Positions 38,750-55,685 of a stretch of DNA of 64,000 nucleotides are shown here, in pieces (the first letter of the stretch is position 1; each line of letters starts with the position of its first letter). The notes under the pieces were generated by a model. The model worked only from the letters and a program-made list of their open reading frames with translations, made no database searches and was not told the DNA's origin. The position numbers and the translations under genes are program-made. Source of the DNA: Saccopteryx bilineata (lineage: Eukaryota > Chordata > Mammalia > Chiroptera > Emballonuridae); assembly GCF_036850765.1 (NCBI RefSeq), contig NC_089493.1, forward strand, positions 264,790,534 through 264,854,533, written 5' to 3'.

Positions 38750-38965
38750 CATTTCAAATTCGTATGTGCTCAGCAAGCAGACCCTGTCCCCAGCCCAATG
38801 GAGTCTCCTGCCACGGGCCCCACAGGTTTTCTCTTTCCCGTGCTGCCTGGGTTCTGTCTTCTCTGAAAGAGCCCATAATGTTCGTGAGGGATGAGGATGA
38901 GGATTCTCCAGTGTTGGGCGCACAATAGGTTGTTGGTAAATATCTGTTGACTAAATGAAGAAATG
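38750..38965 (+). mobile_element. Possible L2 3' end
   Basis: 'gggcgcacaataggttgttg' and 'gtaaatatctgttgactaaa' resemble the L2 3' terminus ('gtgctcaataaatatttgttgaatga' type). The upstream part is too diverged to be sure. Confidence 0.5.
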
Positions 38966-39312
38966 CCGGTGTTTTCATTTTATTTTTTAACTTAATGTGT
39001 TGACATGGTTTCGGGTGTCCTACTCATTATAACATCCTTTAGCTCGTCTTCATTCTGTTTTGTTAGTTTATATGATATATGACAAGGGCCACTGTGAAGA
39101 TACAACCATATAGAAACTAAGAGCAGTCAGATGCTTACTGAACCTCGTAGTGGCTGTGGCAGAAAGTGGTCTCCCAGGGCCCTGGGCATGTTTACACACC
39201 ATGCTCTCCTGGTGACACTTCCATGGAGCTTAGAGGGCAGAGGCTAAAGTCATGGCTTTGAGAATGCTGGGAGAACCCAGGTGGCCCGTGCCTGGGGCGT
39301 GCAGCCTGCTGT

Positions 39313-39365
39313 CATTCCCTCCTTCCCTCCTTCCCTCCTTCCCTCCTTCCCTCCTTCCCTCCTTG
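39313..39365 (+). repeat. (CCTT/CTTC)n microsatellite
   Basis: About 13 near-perfect tandem CTTC/CCTT units in a row. A length-variable site is likely. Confidence 0.95.
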
Positions 39366-40086
39366 TGTGTGAGGGAGCACCCACATGGACACACTTGCTC
39401 TTTCCTCCCCAGTAGACTCACATAAGAAAAGCAATGTCCACGCTAAAGGAACGCTAGAAACAGCAGATCTGGGCGCCTGAACTCACTCAGCTCTCAGGCT
39501 TGTTGAAACACGCCAGAGACTAATGTGATTTCAGTGATAAGGAGAACAAAGGAGAAATTAATCTGCTCTCCCACACCTTTGCAGTGGTGCTCCTTCCTGG
39601 CCTGAGGCTGCAGAGAAGGTCTCTGCCAGCTTTTGAGCCATCCAGCTGTGGGGCCGTGCCTTTGCCCACTCCCCCGTCCCTAGGTGCCAGCGACCAAGTG
39701 AGTGTGTAGGGCAGCAGCCCTGGGGTGCTGAGGCTTCTCTCTCTAGCTTACTTGAACCAACTCTTTCATTCCGACTACACTTGACAAATGCATTCCACTT
39801 ACATCAATGTTATGTCTGTGTTCAACTTTAAAATTATACTCTGAACAGACCTGGTGTGATTCCATATGGAATGATTTACATGCCGGGCAAGAAACTTTTG
39901 CTGGCCAACTGGTAGTTGAATAGTTATTCTAGAGACATTATCAGATTATAATGCTGCCAGGGAAGTTGTTAAAGTTGTCAGATCCTCCGTTCCTGGAGAG
40001 CAGTAGATTGTGCTGTCGATGCTCATTAGTATGGTTGTTACCAAAGGTGTGAGTAGGAAATAACCACCCTGTCTTCCTCTTCGCAG

Positions 40087-40135
40087 TATTCTGAAGTCCA
40101 TGGAATTTGCACCGTCCGAGGGAGCTGGGACACAG
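40087..40135 (+). CDS. CUX1: CUX1 exon 13
   Basis: A 49-bp exon after the acceptor ctcttcgcag. Its first T completes AAT (Asn) with exon 12. Then follow 16 codons, ILKSMEFAPSEGAGTQ, ending in phase 0 at donor gtactt. The Pro/Gly/Ser-rich end breaks the coiled coil before the next helical segment in exon 14. It is shared by the CUX1 and CASP transcripts. The match to mammalian CUX1 as I remember it is complete over this exon. Confidence 0.95.
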
Positions 40136-43783
<3,648 letters not shown>

Positions 43784-43849
43784 AGAATCCAGGCCAGAGC
43801 CTGAACAGACTATTTCAGGAAGTACCGAAACGAAGAAATGGGTCTGAAG
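43784..43849 (+). CDS. CUX1: CUX1 exon 16 (end of CUT repeat 1)
   Basis: A 66-bp exon after tttttcaacag, with donor gtatgt. AG completes Glu with the G from exon 15, then [21 protein letters not shown] follows, leaving G for the next Gly. It is phase 1-1 and therefore skippable in frame. It codes for the C-terminal tail of CUT repeat 1 and a basic PKRR patch just after it. The exon is too short to stand out as an open frame. Peptide identity and the phase match with exons 15 and 17 place it. Confidence 0.96.
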
Positions 43850-45289
<1,440 letters not shown>

Positions 45290-46764
45290 TAATTTACAAT
45301 AGTGTCACGGGCATTCTGGTTAGCAGTTTTTATTAAAAAAAAATAATAATAGAATGTGTGTCAAGCATTTAGGCATGTGCAGAGGGATTAGGTCTGTGCG
45401 ATACGTATTTTGTGACAGTTACCATTCTTTATGTAATGTCATTCTCAAGCATTGACTCAAGAATGTACCCATGGCCTAAGATCTCCTTGGCTTAACATTA
45501 GCCAGTAATTTGTATTAAAAAAAAAATTTTCAGTGCAATGTAGCCTTTTGTTATTTGCATATATACTTAACCAAGCACTACTGAAAAAGAATGGATGAAA
45601 AGTGAATTCATAACAGCTGTTCTGGGGAATGAATGTTGCTAGGGAGGAGCAGGAAGTTTTAATGGATGGATGTCCACCTCTGCAATTAGTCTGCCTCGGG
45701 AATTGGCCCCAGGCTCCCCGAGAGCTGCCTTCCCTAAGAGGCATGTCGGTGCTTCTCTGGTTGGCTCTGGTTGAGAAGCGCCCCTTGCCACAGGTTCAGC
45801 TCAGACCAAAAGGAGAGGGAACTGAGTGCCCGAGTTCTCTTCGGGTTTCGGCACACACCTGCCCTATCCCCACGCAGCCCTGCTCTGCAGAACCCCTCCG
45901 TGAACCCACTCCAGGGCCCCTGCCAGGCCTAGCTTCAGGCAGCTGTGGCAGCTGAGGTTGAACCACCATCGGGTCGCTCCCTTGGTCACTGGTCCCCTGC
46001 CCAGGCCTCCCTCTCCCATGTTGCTTGTTCAGCGGCTGAGCTCAATTCTCCCTTCTGGGAAGTAAGCCTGGGCTGGGCATTTTTACCTACTTTAAACTAG
46101 GCTTTCAAACTAGTTCCTCATAACAACCCTGGAAGATATGTTTTGTTATCCTCTTATTCCTGATTAATATACTAAAAGTTAGAATAATTTGTACATACCC
46201 ATTAACTGGTAGGCTCTCAATGGAAACCCTGATCTCTCATCTCTTGTCCCAGAACTTTCTTCTGTGTTGCCATCTGCCTCCTTCCAGAGATCCCAGAGGG
46301 TAGAAAACAGCTCTGGAGGAGCAAACCTGATACTAGAGGGAGCTTTCAATTTGGTGTGGTTCTTACCCTCAAGGCTAGAGTTGAGGTTTAAGCCAGTCCC
46401 TCCTCTGGGTGGCTGAACAAACAGAAAGCCTGGCATGGCACCCCTGTCAGGGTAGGAGATACCCCCAAATTGAGAGTGGAAAGGCCCACCTCAAAGTGTA
46501 TCACCTTTTCCCTCCCAAGCGCAGTTTCTCCTTCTGCAGGGTGGATGCTGTGCGAGTCATGTGAGTTGCAGAAGGGAGGACCTTCTGATAACCAGTGAAG
46601 TCAAATCCTCAGGACACATTAAAGGTTCTCACTGTTGTTTGAGGCATTTTTCAGCCTCATTTAAATGAGAAGAGCCAGTTTGTATGATTTCCTCTCCCAG
46701 ATATGAAGGCACATTACAGAGCTGGCACAGCCAGAGGGAGCAGTCAGCTCAGAACCTCTCAGCC

Positions 46765-46925
46765 AGGGCCTCACTGCACACTTACCTGGGAGCTGATTGA
46801 AAATGCAGGTTCTGGTCCGTCCCACACTTGCTTCCCAATCAGACGCTCCATTGCTGGGGCCTGGGCTTATGCATCTTAATAAGCTCAGTGGGTGGTTCTG
46901 GTGCACAGCCCTGATTAAGAATCCT
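46765..46925 (+). mobile_element. hAT-Charlie (MER5A-like) relic
   Basis: 'tacctgggagctgattgaaa', 'atgcaggttctggtccgtcc', 'cagacgctccattgctgggg' and 'gtggttctggtgcacagccc' follow the order of MER5-type non-autonomous hAT elements. Confidence 0.65.
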
Positions 46926-47467
46926 TGATGTAGGCTGTTACCCATCCCAGGTTTACAGATGGAAATCCTGAGGCCCAGTGATGCCTTGTGGCTCCCCTGG
47001 GGTCACAGCCCTGGGACCCTGCCGATTGTCCCCCATTATGGGGGCTCAGGGTCGTTGGCCACAACAGTCACCACCCAGAAGGGAATCACCCAGACACCAT
47101 CACTTACACTGGGAGACTCTTCTCTCATCACCACTGTTAACAGAAACTATGTTTCTAACGTTTGACAAAATCACTAGGATTTTGGACTATAGCACACAAG
47201 AATATTGTTTAAAAATCATCAGGAAAAGGAGGTCTAGATGGGTATTACTGAGTATTTGCATACTTCCTCCCTCTTATCATACTCAGTGATAACAAATTGT
47301 TTCTGTTGGTAATCGAGGCAGAGGGTGGGTGTCACAGAGCAGTAGTGTTAGCCCTTTTATCACTGCTTAGACAAGATGCTTGAAAGTTTCCTCACTGATG
47401 TGGGGGCATGTTGGACAAATAGAGCTGTGCTGTTCTCCCAAATAATCTGCAGTTTGTGGTAGGTCTA

Positions 47468-47734
47468 CCTGGCAAGCCCTCTATGGGGTGATGCTCTGCC
47501 CATCTGGGGGTGTTGATCTGTTGCTTGGCAACCGAGGTATTTTTAGCACCTGAGAATAGGCCATGGAGCCATACTCAGCCCCAGGGGCCAACTTGCTGGA
47601 CCCATTTGAACCATAGATGTGGGAAGAGGAGGAGGGTGGGGAGAAGCAGATGGTCGTTTCTCCTGTGTTCCCTGGCCGGAATCTAACAAGGATTTACACA
47701 TGCCAGGGGACGCTGAGCCAACCAGACAGGACCA
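47468..47734 (-). mobile_element. Diverged family-A SINE, antisense
   Basis: On the - strand it begins GGTCCTGTCTGGTTGGCTCA and keeps the 'ggagaaacgaccatctgctt' segment. The B box region and tail are decayed. It ends about 100 bp before exon 18. Confidence 0.85.
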
Positions 47735-47833
47735 GTAGTAGGTCAATGGAGAAAGAAGTGGAATAAAAGAAGCATGTTCCCACCAGAGGTGGTGCTTCAG
47801 CCACCAACTAACGTCTGTGTTTGCACCATGCAG

Positions 47834-48663
47834 CAGAGCCAGCCCAGCCTTCTTCCACGTCCAGCAGCGGAAACTCCGACGACGCCATCCGCTCCATCCT
47901 GCAGCAAGCCCGCCGAGAAATGGAGGCCCAGCAAGCCGCCCTTGACCCCGCCTTAAAACAAACGCCACTGTCACAAACTGACATTGCCATTCTGACCCCC
48001 AAGTTAATATCCACCTCACCCATGTCCTCGGTGTCCAGCTACTCTCTTGCCATCTCCTTGAAGAAGCCCTCCTCTGCCCCCGATTCCAGCACCTCCACGC
48101 TGCCCAACCCCCCAGCCCTCAAAAAGGAGTCCCAGGACGCACCTGGGCTGGACCTCCAGGGAGCAGCCGACTCTGCGCAGGGCGTCCTGCGGCACGTGAA
48201 GAACGAGCTGGGCCGCAGCGGCGGGTGGAAGGACCACTGGTGGAGCACTGTGCAGCCGGAGAGGAAGAGCAACACTCCTTCCGAGGAAACGAAAGCCGAA
48301 GAAGCCAGCAGTGGGAAAGAAAAAGGCAGCAGCAGCCAGGGGCGGGCCGAGCGCAGCCAGCTCCAGGGACCCTCCTCCTCCTCGGAGTACTGGAAAGAGT
48401 GGCCCAGCGCCGAATCACCTTATTCGCAGAGCTCTGAGCTGAGCCTGACCGGAGCCAGCCGCAGCGAGACGCCCCAAAACAGCCCTCTGCCTTCTTCCCC
48501 AATCGTTCCCCTGTCCAAGCCCACCAAGCCCTCCGTCCCCCCGCTGACACCTGAGCAGTATGAGATCTACATGTACCAGGAGGTGGACACCATCGAGCTC
48601 ACCCGACAGGTGAAAGAAAAGCTGGCCAAGAATGGCATTTGTCAAAGGATCTTCGGGGAGAAG
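47834..48663 (+). CDS. CUX1: CUX1 exon 18 (Ser/Pro-rich linker, start of CUT repeat 2)
   Basis: An 830-bp exon with acceptor ttgcaccatgcag and donor gtaagg, phase 1 to 0, with 276 complete codons. It opens AEPAQPSS, repeats the exon-17 helix as [19 protein letters not shown], then runs through a Ser/Pro/Ala-rich linker ([20 protein letters not shown] near its end). CUT repeat 2 begins at about 48586 ([13 protein letters not shown]) and is cut by the intron after FGEK. The linker differs from the human protein I remember by substitutions and a few missing Gly/Ser residues around [15 protein letters not shown]. An antisense SINE ends about 100 bp upstream. Read-through of the donor hits a stop near 48751. 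Confidence 0.98.
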
Positions 48664-50461
48664 GTAAGGGGTTCAATTTGGGGGCTTGGTTCTTCCCATC
48701 TCTTTTCCTTGCTTAGAACTACGTATCTGAAGGACAGTGCCATTACCTATTGATTTAACCAAAGAGCATAATGGGTCATCCACTCCCAAACTTCTTGAAG
48801 GGCTGACTGGTGAATGTTCCATTTGCAGCAGCCCAGTTGGGGACCAGGTTCTGGGCTAGATCCTCTCATCCACAGTGCTCCTTTAGACCACTCAGGCTCA
48901 CTATGAGGGGGATGGTAAAGTTGCCACTTAATAGCTAAGGAAACAAGGCACAGGGAAGTTACCGGTAACTAACTGAGACTGGCAGCTAACTGAATTTGAG
49001 TCCTGCCTCTGCTGTCGAGTGAAGCCCAAGGCAACTCTGCAGGCTGTTTTGACCAAAAAAAGATCTGATCCCATAGAGAGAGGATCAGTGTGCAAAGACA
49101 CAAAGGCTGTATAAAGCAGAGTTGTACCTTTCTCATAATTCAGAAGGTACTTGGGTATTGTCCAAACAGCGGGGAAGGGGCTTGCCCAGAAGTGCACAGC
49201 TAGAGGTGGCTCCCAGGCCCTTTCTGTTCTTGGTACTTCCTGGTAACGAGATTCTGGATAACAGGGATTTACCAGGCCTGTAAAATATACGTATAATAAA
49301 TATAATACCCCAGGATCGTTTTAGATTAAACAGTGAATGCTGAGTGCAATGAGAAGCGCTCCATTGCACTCAGAGGCAGCCTCCCTGAGGGGCATGTGGC
49401 TGGGTCGGCAGTGGCCACCAAGGCGCACCCCTCCCCCCACTGCGTCCACACTGCCCTGCCTTTAGTTCAATGTTTGCAGTGGACTGTGCTCTGAATCCTT
49501 GCAATATATGATTGTGATCTCTTTGTCCTGATTTTGCAAAAGGTGATGGGGGGGAATAGAAATGAGGATGAGAATCTAAAATCCCTTGAAATTTCTAGTT
49601 CAGTGTTGTAAAAATATCATTTGAGAACATTTAAATAGACATTTGTGCTCATGCCTTAAATTTAGCAGACTTAATAGTGTTGAACTTGTTTGGCCCATGC
49701 GTGCAGTTTATTCTGGAACTTGAGAACTTTTCAAAAGAGTGATCGGATGCAGCCCCTAAATATCTCTGGGCTGCATCTGTGTCCTGTGGGGGGTGTTTGT
49801 GCCCATACATATGTATGTCCATATGTGAGCATAAGAAAACTTGGGAATGTATGTGTGAGTTGTCGATCGTCTGCAGTAAGTTTTACTCCCAGACTGGCTC
49901 CCCCATTTTCACCAGTCACCTCTGGGCCCCCACCGTAGAGCAGGATGTGATCAGAGAAAGCCAATCTTTCTAAATGCCAACTTGGCCCAGCACCAGCAAA
50001 GGAGACTGGCTTCCAACATCTCGCCAGTATCCGCTGCTTCTCAGTCTAAAGGGGTCCTTGGCTCCAGCTCCTTAGCCTTTCCTGGCGCCACCAGGCAAAG
50101 AGCAAGATGGTTTCAATGTTTCCTCTTGGGTTGTCAAGACAACGACCCCACAACCTTGGCAAGATCGAGACCCCACCCCTCTCTTTCCCAGCCTGTCTCT
50201 CCCTGGAAGCTGAAAGCTGTGACTATAACTATGGCTCCTCATGCCAGGACGTCAGCCCACCGGTGACCTTGAAAGCTTATCCCCCACCTCAGGCTGTCAC
50301 CATCCTCCAGACAGTGGTTCTCTGCTCCGCCCAGAAGCGCTCCCTCTTCGTGTCCTCTGTCTGTCACACCTCCCGCATGTTTTGTGCATATCACTGAAGC
50401 ATTTTGCAGCCTCACACTCAACCCTGGGCGCTGATGCAGTGGTCTCTGTCTGCCACTCCAG
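48664..50461 (+). other. CUX1 intron 18, inside CUT repeat 2
   Basis: 1,798 bp. A MIR relic lies near 48860-49020. No exon or young SINE was seen. Confidence 0.85.
48860..49020 (+). mobile_element. MIR relic
   Basis: 'atagctaaggaaacaaggca', 'cagggaagttaccggtaact' and 'tgaatttgagtcctgcctct' are MIR-like in order. Confidence 0.6.
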
Positions 50462-50627
50462 GTGCTGGGCCTGTCCCAGGGCAGTGTCAGTGACATGCTG
50501 TCCCGGCCAAAGCCATGGAGCAAGCTGACCCAGAAAGGCCGCGAACCCTTCATCAGGATGCAGCTCTGGCTAAACGGCGAGCTGGGCCAGGGCGTCCTGC
50601 CGGTCCAAGGACAGCAGCAGGGGCCAG
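50462..50627 (+). CDS. CUX1: CUX1 exon 19 (rest of CUT repeat 2)
   Basis: A 166-bp exon, phase 0 to 1, with acceptor tctgccactccag and donor gtgagg. Its 55 codons start [19 protein letters not shown] and include [20 protein letters not shown], the second half of CUT repeat 2 with the conserved RPKPW core. The domain then runs into a Gln-rich tail ending QGQQQGP. Together with exon 18 it gives a complete CR2, which with CR3 forms the stable DNA-binding unit of p110 CUX1. Confidence 0.98.
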
Positions 50628-51144
50628 GTGAGGGCACCCCCAGGCTTCTGCGGGGAGGGAAGAGGGGCATCTATGTAGGGAGGCAGCCAGTCACATGGCA
50701 CTGGAGGCTGAGAACTGCCCCCCTTCCTCCACCACCTGTTGCCATGGGACCAACTTTAGTTTTTAGGAGAGAGAAGATTGTGCCTAGCTAATTTTATGAG
50801 CAGCAGAAAATGAGTTACCAATTAAGAAAATGCTGTTTATACATAAATATAGGTAAAAGTCAAGCCGCTAAATCAGGGAATCAAGAAAGAAAATCAGCCA
50901 AAGGCACAGAGGTGAACCAGATCACAGGCAACAGCTTCTGCCTGTTTCCCAGCCAGGGGACCTTCTGCCAGCAGCTCTTTCCCCGCCTGTGTGGACACCG
51001 CATTCTGGCCCTTCCCCATAAGGAGTGAGGAACCCTCCCTTAGGCCTGTGGGACCTTATGCTGTTCCTTCCTGTGCTGCAGTGAGGAAGCTTTAAACCCC
51101 TGGGCTTTTTTCCTTATTTAATTGTATTTCTTTTTCTTATCTAG
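50628..51144 (+). other. CUX1 intron 19
   Basis: 517 bp, the shortest intron in the window. No repeat or regulatory motif was recognised. Confidence 0.85.
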
Positions 51145-51201
51145 TCCTCCACTCTGTGACGTCACTACAGGACCCCCTGCAGCAGGGCTGTGTGAGCTCA
51201 G
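51145..51201 (+). CDS. CUX1: CUX1 exon 20 (linker after CUT repeat 2)
   Basis: A 57-bp exon after tttcttatctag, with donor gtaact, phase 1-1. TC completes Val with the G of exon 19, then LHSVTSLQDPLQQGCVSS follows, leaving G for a Glu codon in exon 21. It is the last exon in the window. The next exon, with the linker to CUT repeat 3, is not reached by 64000. It was recognised from the conserved peptide and phase. Confidence 0.95.
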
Positions 51202-52976
51202 GTAACTACCCGATTCCTTTTGCCATATATGCTTTCCTGTCCTCTGGTCTGGAGCGGGGAGACTCAAGGGATCCCTTGTTCTGGATTGGGGAGCTGGGTA
51301 TCCTGTTGGCACACTGCTCTCCTTGTGGTTGTAGTTTGTGATGGGAGAGAGAGCCAGCAGCTGAGTGCAGAGTTCCTCCAGCGTTTCCTGCTCCTCACCA
51401 CATTCTTTCATGTCTGTCGGCCTCCAGTGTGAAGCCCTGTGTTCGGTGCTGGGGGCTGCAGTTCGAGTCTGGGACAGATTCTGTGCTCAGGGCTTTTACT
51501 GATAGGAGTGCCAAGGAATGGGCATGTGTTGCTTTCCCAGTGAGGTCATGGTAGGGGGCAGTCAAGTTTCTCTGGAAGATCCAAGGCTGCCTTCAAGCAA
51601 GAGGGAAATAAAGGCACAGTTCAGTGTGCAGCTAGATGGAGAGCCAGTGACACTCAGCAGAGAGGGGCTGAGGCCAGGACCCAGCCTGGGCCAAGTGGTG
51701 GAGGGCCTGGGATCTGGGCCGACAGCATCTGAGAGCTGTGACATCCTGGAGATGGCACTTCTGCTGCGGGGCCCCCTTACTGCAGCGGTAGGGTGCAGCC
51801 AGCCACGAGCCCGGGCTCCTGACCCCCTTCCATGTCTCACTCAGCTTTCAAGAAGAGCCAGCATCATGAGCTGTTCCTATTTTTTCCTTTATTTTTCTAA
51901 ACATCTTGATTAGTCTCCATATCCCATTGATTCATTGAAAACACAAACAAAGCTAAGTGAGGAGCGTGAAGCCCGCCAGCCTGCTGGAAGTTTTACGAGG
52001 GAAAACATGTGTAGTGAGGGAACAGCTGGGCGGCAGCGGCAGCTACCGCCGCGAGATGCCAAACCCACGCACAGATGCAGCCAGAGCGCATTGATTGCAG
52101 TGAAGTTCCTGGTTGGGTTTTTTGTTTTGTTTTACTTTGTTTTGTTTTAGGTGTCCCATTCTGATTTTGACCAGAATGGAGGTTGGAAGGCTGTATGTTG
52201 CCCAAGCTGTAGGTTTTGTCTGGATATCTAAATGGAGTGGTTGTCCATCTGAAGAAAGATCAGGACCACCTCCTCCCTCCATTTCTGGGTTGGCCTATTT
52301 AATTCGCAAGTACTGGAGAACTTAGTCAGTCCTGGCTCACATTCAAAATTCATCAGGGAAAATAATGGACATAGTTGCGTATAGAAAATTAGCCTTGGCT
52401 CTCCTGCTCTCACAGAAAGTTGGCCTTCTCTTAAACTTGGGAGCATTTGCTGCCCCATCAGAATCAGGACTGAATTTGGCAGAATGTGACTGTTTCTTAG
52501 ATCAAAACCCCCCATTCTAAATAAAACAGGAAATCTGCAGTTCCAGGTCAGTTCTGATCAATGCCAAAACCCTCTCCGTGTCCGAATAAATCTTGGAAGA
52601 ATGGCTTTTTTGCTTTTTATTGTATAGTAGGTAATCGCTACCGTGCTGGAACATTCATGCATCCTACGAAAAACACACCAGGCTCCTAAGAGGAATGTAA
52701 ATGATATTTGTAAGATATCAAATTACTTTATACAATAAAGTGATGTAAAACTCTTAGGGAATCTGCAGATTGGAGGAGAAAGGAAGGAGGAGGCAGTGAG
52801 CCTCTGGATAATAGTGAACACTATAGAACTTTCCAGTGGTTTCTATAAAGAAGTGAGTGGCGGCGGTCATCTCAGCAAGACAGGAGATGGATTGAGCTAT
52901 CAATAGAAACAATAATTATGGTGACTGGAGAAATATGGGAAAATATTTCTTATATCCTAGAAAAATATACACTTTT

Positions 52977-53306
52977 ATTTATTTATTTTATTTATTTATT
53001 TTTGTGGCAGAGACAGAGTCAGAAAGAGGAACAGGTAAGGGACAGACAGGAAGGGAGAGAGATGAGAAACATCAATTCTTCATTGTGGCTCCTTATTCAT
53101 TTATTGATTTCTCATATGTGCCTTGACTGGGGGGCTGCAGCAGACTGAGTGACCCGTTATTCGAGCCAGCGACCTTGGGCTCAAGCTGGTGAGCCTTGCT
53201 CAAACCAGATGAGCCCGTGCTCAAGCTAGCGACCTCAGGGTCTTGAACCTGGGTCCTCCCCATCCCAGTCCGACACTCTATCCACTGCGCCACCGCCTGG
53301 TCAGGC
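52977..53306 (-). mobile_element. Family-B SINE, antisense
   Basis: On the - strand: GCCTGACCAGGCGGTGGCGC head, B box GGTTCAAGACCCTG, GTCAAGGCACATATGAGAAA and a TTTA-derived tail. The flanking 'tacacttttat' and 'cacacttttaa' are the slightly decayed target duplication. Confidence 0.94.
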
Positions 53307-55685
53307 AATACACACTTTTAAATATTGTGGTAGCTAAGCAATAATATTTCTCTAGAATCTAGAAAGTGTTTCAAAATTGAAAGAAGGATTATTATACAGT
53401 GGCAAGATTGTGGCTAGTAGTTTTTCTTGTTTGAAATTTTTTATTAGTGTTATCTTTAAGAGTGTTTCTAAAAATTAAAGAAGTTGTGCTTTTCAATATG
53501 TGGAATTTAGATTCAAAAAGTAGAATTATAATGATGGTAAATTATTGGGATGAGTGACTATAGGAGACTCCAGAATCTTCTGAGACATCTTTAAAAATTA
53601 GTGTCTTTGAGGAAGCATTCAGCATTGTTCTCACCATGGTTACCTCAGAATCTTTCTAAGAGGCCTGCAGACCCAGAAGGATGCTTTCTCTTGGTGATGG
53701 CTCCATGAGGCCTCTACCTCAAGGCAGTTTGACTGCAGGAAGGTAATTCCAATCCTGTTGGTTTCTTCCTAAATATCGATGAAAAACAATCAAGTGTCTG
53801 AGAATCCAGACCTCCAAACTAGTGAGGTCAGTTTAGCAGCCTCCCAGGTGTAGAAGGACTTTGGAAGGCTTGCCTTCTGTCCATAGCCCTTCAGTAAAAG
53901 CACAGTTTTCTTGCCGAGACCCTATGGACCTAATGCATAGTGCTGTCCTTAGTTACCATGGCGATAAGGTGCCCCGGAGTGGAATGGCCTCACTCATCTG
54001 AACAGCAAACTGCTGACTCAGGAATCTATTTTCCTCACTAAAGAATTCCTGTCTGCCTCTTTCTGCCCAAGTCTGTTGCCCCTCAGTGCCTCCATTTTCC
54101 TTAATGATGTCTGTGTCAAACTTGCTGATCAGTTTTACGATAAGGAGAGAGAAACAAAACTGAAGTTTCAGTTGCATCATTTTTTTTATCTTCTGGTAGT
54201 TAGAACCGTTTCTGAATGCTCCTTTGATGATCTGAGCACTGGGGTGATGGCCTTGGGCGTTAAGGAAAGTTGATGCCATTTTTAGCTAGTGACCTGTGCT
54301 TTTTCTTGGTAGCTCTTGGGGCCTTAACGAGTAAGAAGTATTCGGGATTCTATGCCAATCACACAAATAACTTTTTAAAACAAGTTTCTCAAGGACAGAC
54401 TTCAGATCATATATTTTCTGGTAGTCTAGTTTTTTGCAAACATTTTTGTATTGTCTTCTTTCAGATTCCCAGTGTTCAGTGTTGTGGGAAGGGGGGTCGG
54501 TGGTTGTATACAGAGTCCCTTTGATCTAGCATGGCAAACCTATTTGAAGGTTGAATTGCAGCTAGCCCTTTGAGGATTGCTTCTTTAAGTCTCCCTTTTG
54601 TTTGTCTTCCATCCCAGATATCATCTGGCAGCTTCCGAGCACTGCTTAGCAATAGACCCGGGGGAAGCGAAGGAAGCTCTTATAGAGAAGGGGAGGGAGG
54701 GGCTAGCAAGGCTTGTGTTCTCTGAGTGTGGCCTGCAGTTATTGCTTACCATTAGCAGTGTTTTTAAAGGGAAGAAAACATAGACCTATAGGGAAGGAGT
54801 GGGGGGAGGGGTGTTTGTAGGTAGGTACATAGTTAAGTAGATATGATCCTTTAGTAAACCATTAGGTTTTTTTCTTTTTTATTCCTTAAAGCTCATTTCA
54901 TATTCACAGTTCCTTGGTTTGATTAATCTTTTTGCCCCTAAGGAAGAAAGAAGAAGGACAATTCTAGAGGGGGTGTGGGGAGAGGAACAGATTCTCCTGG
55001 CTGCCACCTTAGAATAATTATTAGGCACAGAAATCTGATAGAGGAAAGTCACCCAGTACCCTCAGCTTGGTAACTTTTTTAAATGGGAGCATTTCATTAC
55101 CATAGCTAACAAGCATCCACCCCAGTTTCAGAAGGATTATTGCAAACTGTACAAGCAAAGGACGGCCCATTCTCCTCAGATTAATCATAAACTATCCGGC
55201 TTTTTCCCAGCATGCCAGTCAGGAACTGTGGATTCCAGGTCTTCCCTGCCCGTGGAGAATTCCATGGCTCCACGTTGTTGTTTTTCAGTCAGCAGAGTAT
55301 CAGTTGCCTCTTAAGAAGACAGCTGCTGCAGTCCGTCTCTAAAGTGGGTGGTCCCATGTGTGCCCCTCTGATAATGACCACAGGGCTGTGTGCTGTGCAT
55401 GGCCTTACACAGCCAGGAGATCTAGTGGCCACAACCCTTCTTAGGGACAGGCCAGTGTTTCTTTCAATATGCACCATGATTTTTTTGCCTTGTACCCATG
55501 AGATGACCAGGAAAATATGCCCAGGATTTTAGTGCTTTGAACTTAGCAATAGAATTTGATGCAGCTTCCTTGAATAAGCAGTCAATTCCTCAATTTTAAT
55601 GACTGAACCAGGGTGGGGCATTTGGATGCACTAACAGAAAAAGGAGGGGCTAGTTGCATCCCCAGAAAATTCCATAGCACTAACA

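Larger units (their letters stand above)
36842..40086 (+). other. CUX1 intron 12
   Basis: 3,245 bp with no exon found. About 37200-38870 is strongly pyrimidine-biased on the + strand, an L2-like 3' end lies near 38750-38965, and a CCTT microsatellite lies at 39313-39365. No young SINE is present. Confidence 0.85.

Noticed and set aside
39313..39365. CRISPR-like or tandem array of functional units
   Set aside because: It is a simple tetranucleotide microsatellite with no spacers, in a mammalian intron.
47543..48550. Antisense open frames over exon 18
   Set aside because: They are shadows of the GC-rich CUX1 coding exon on the opposite strand.
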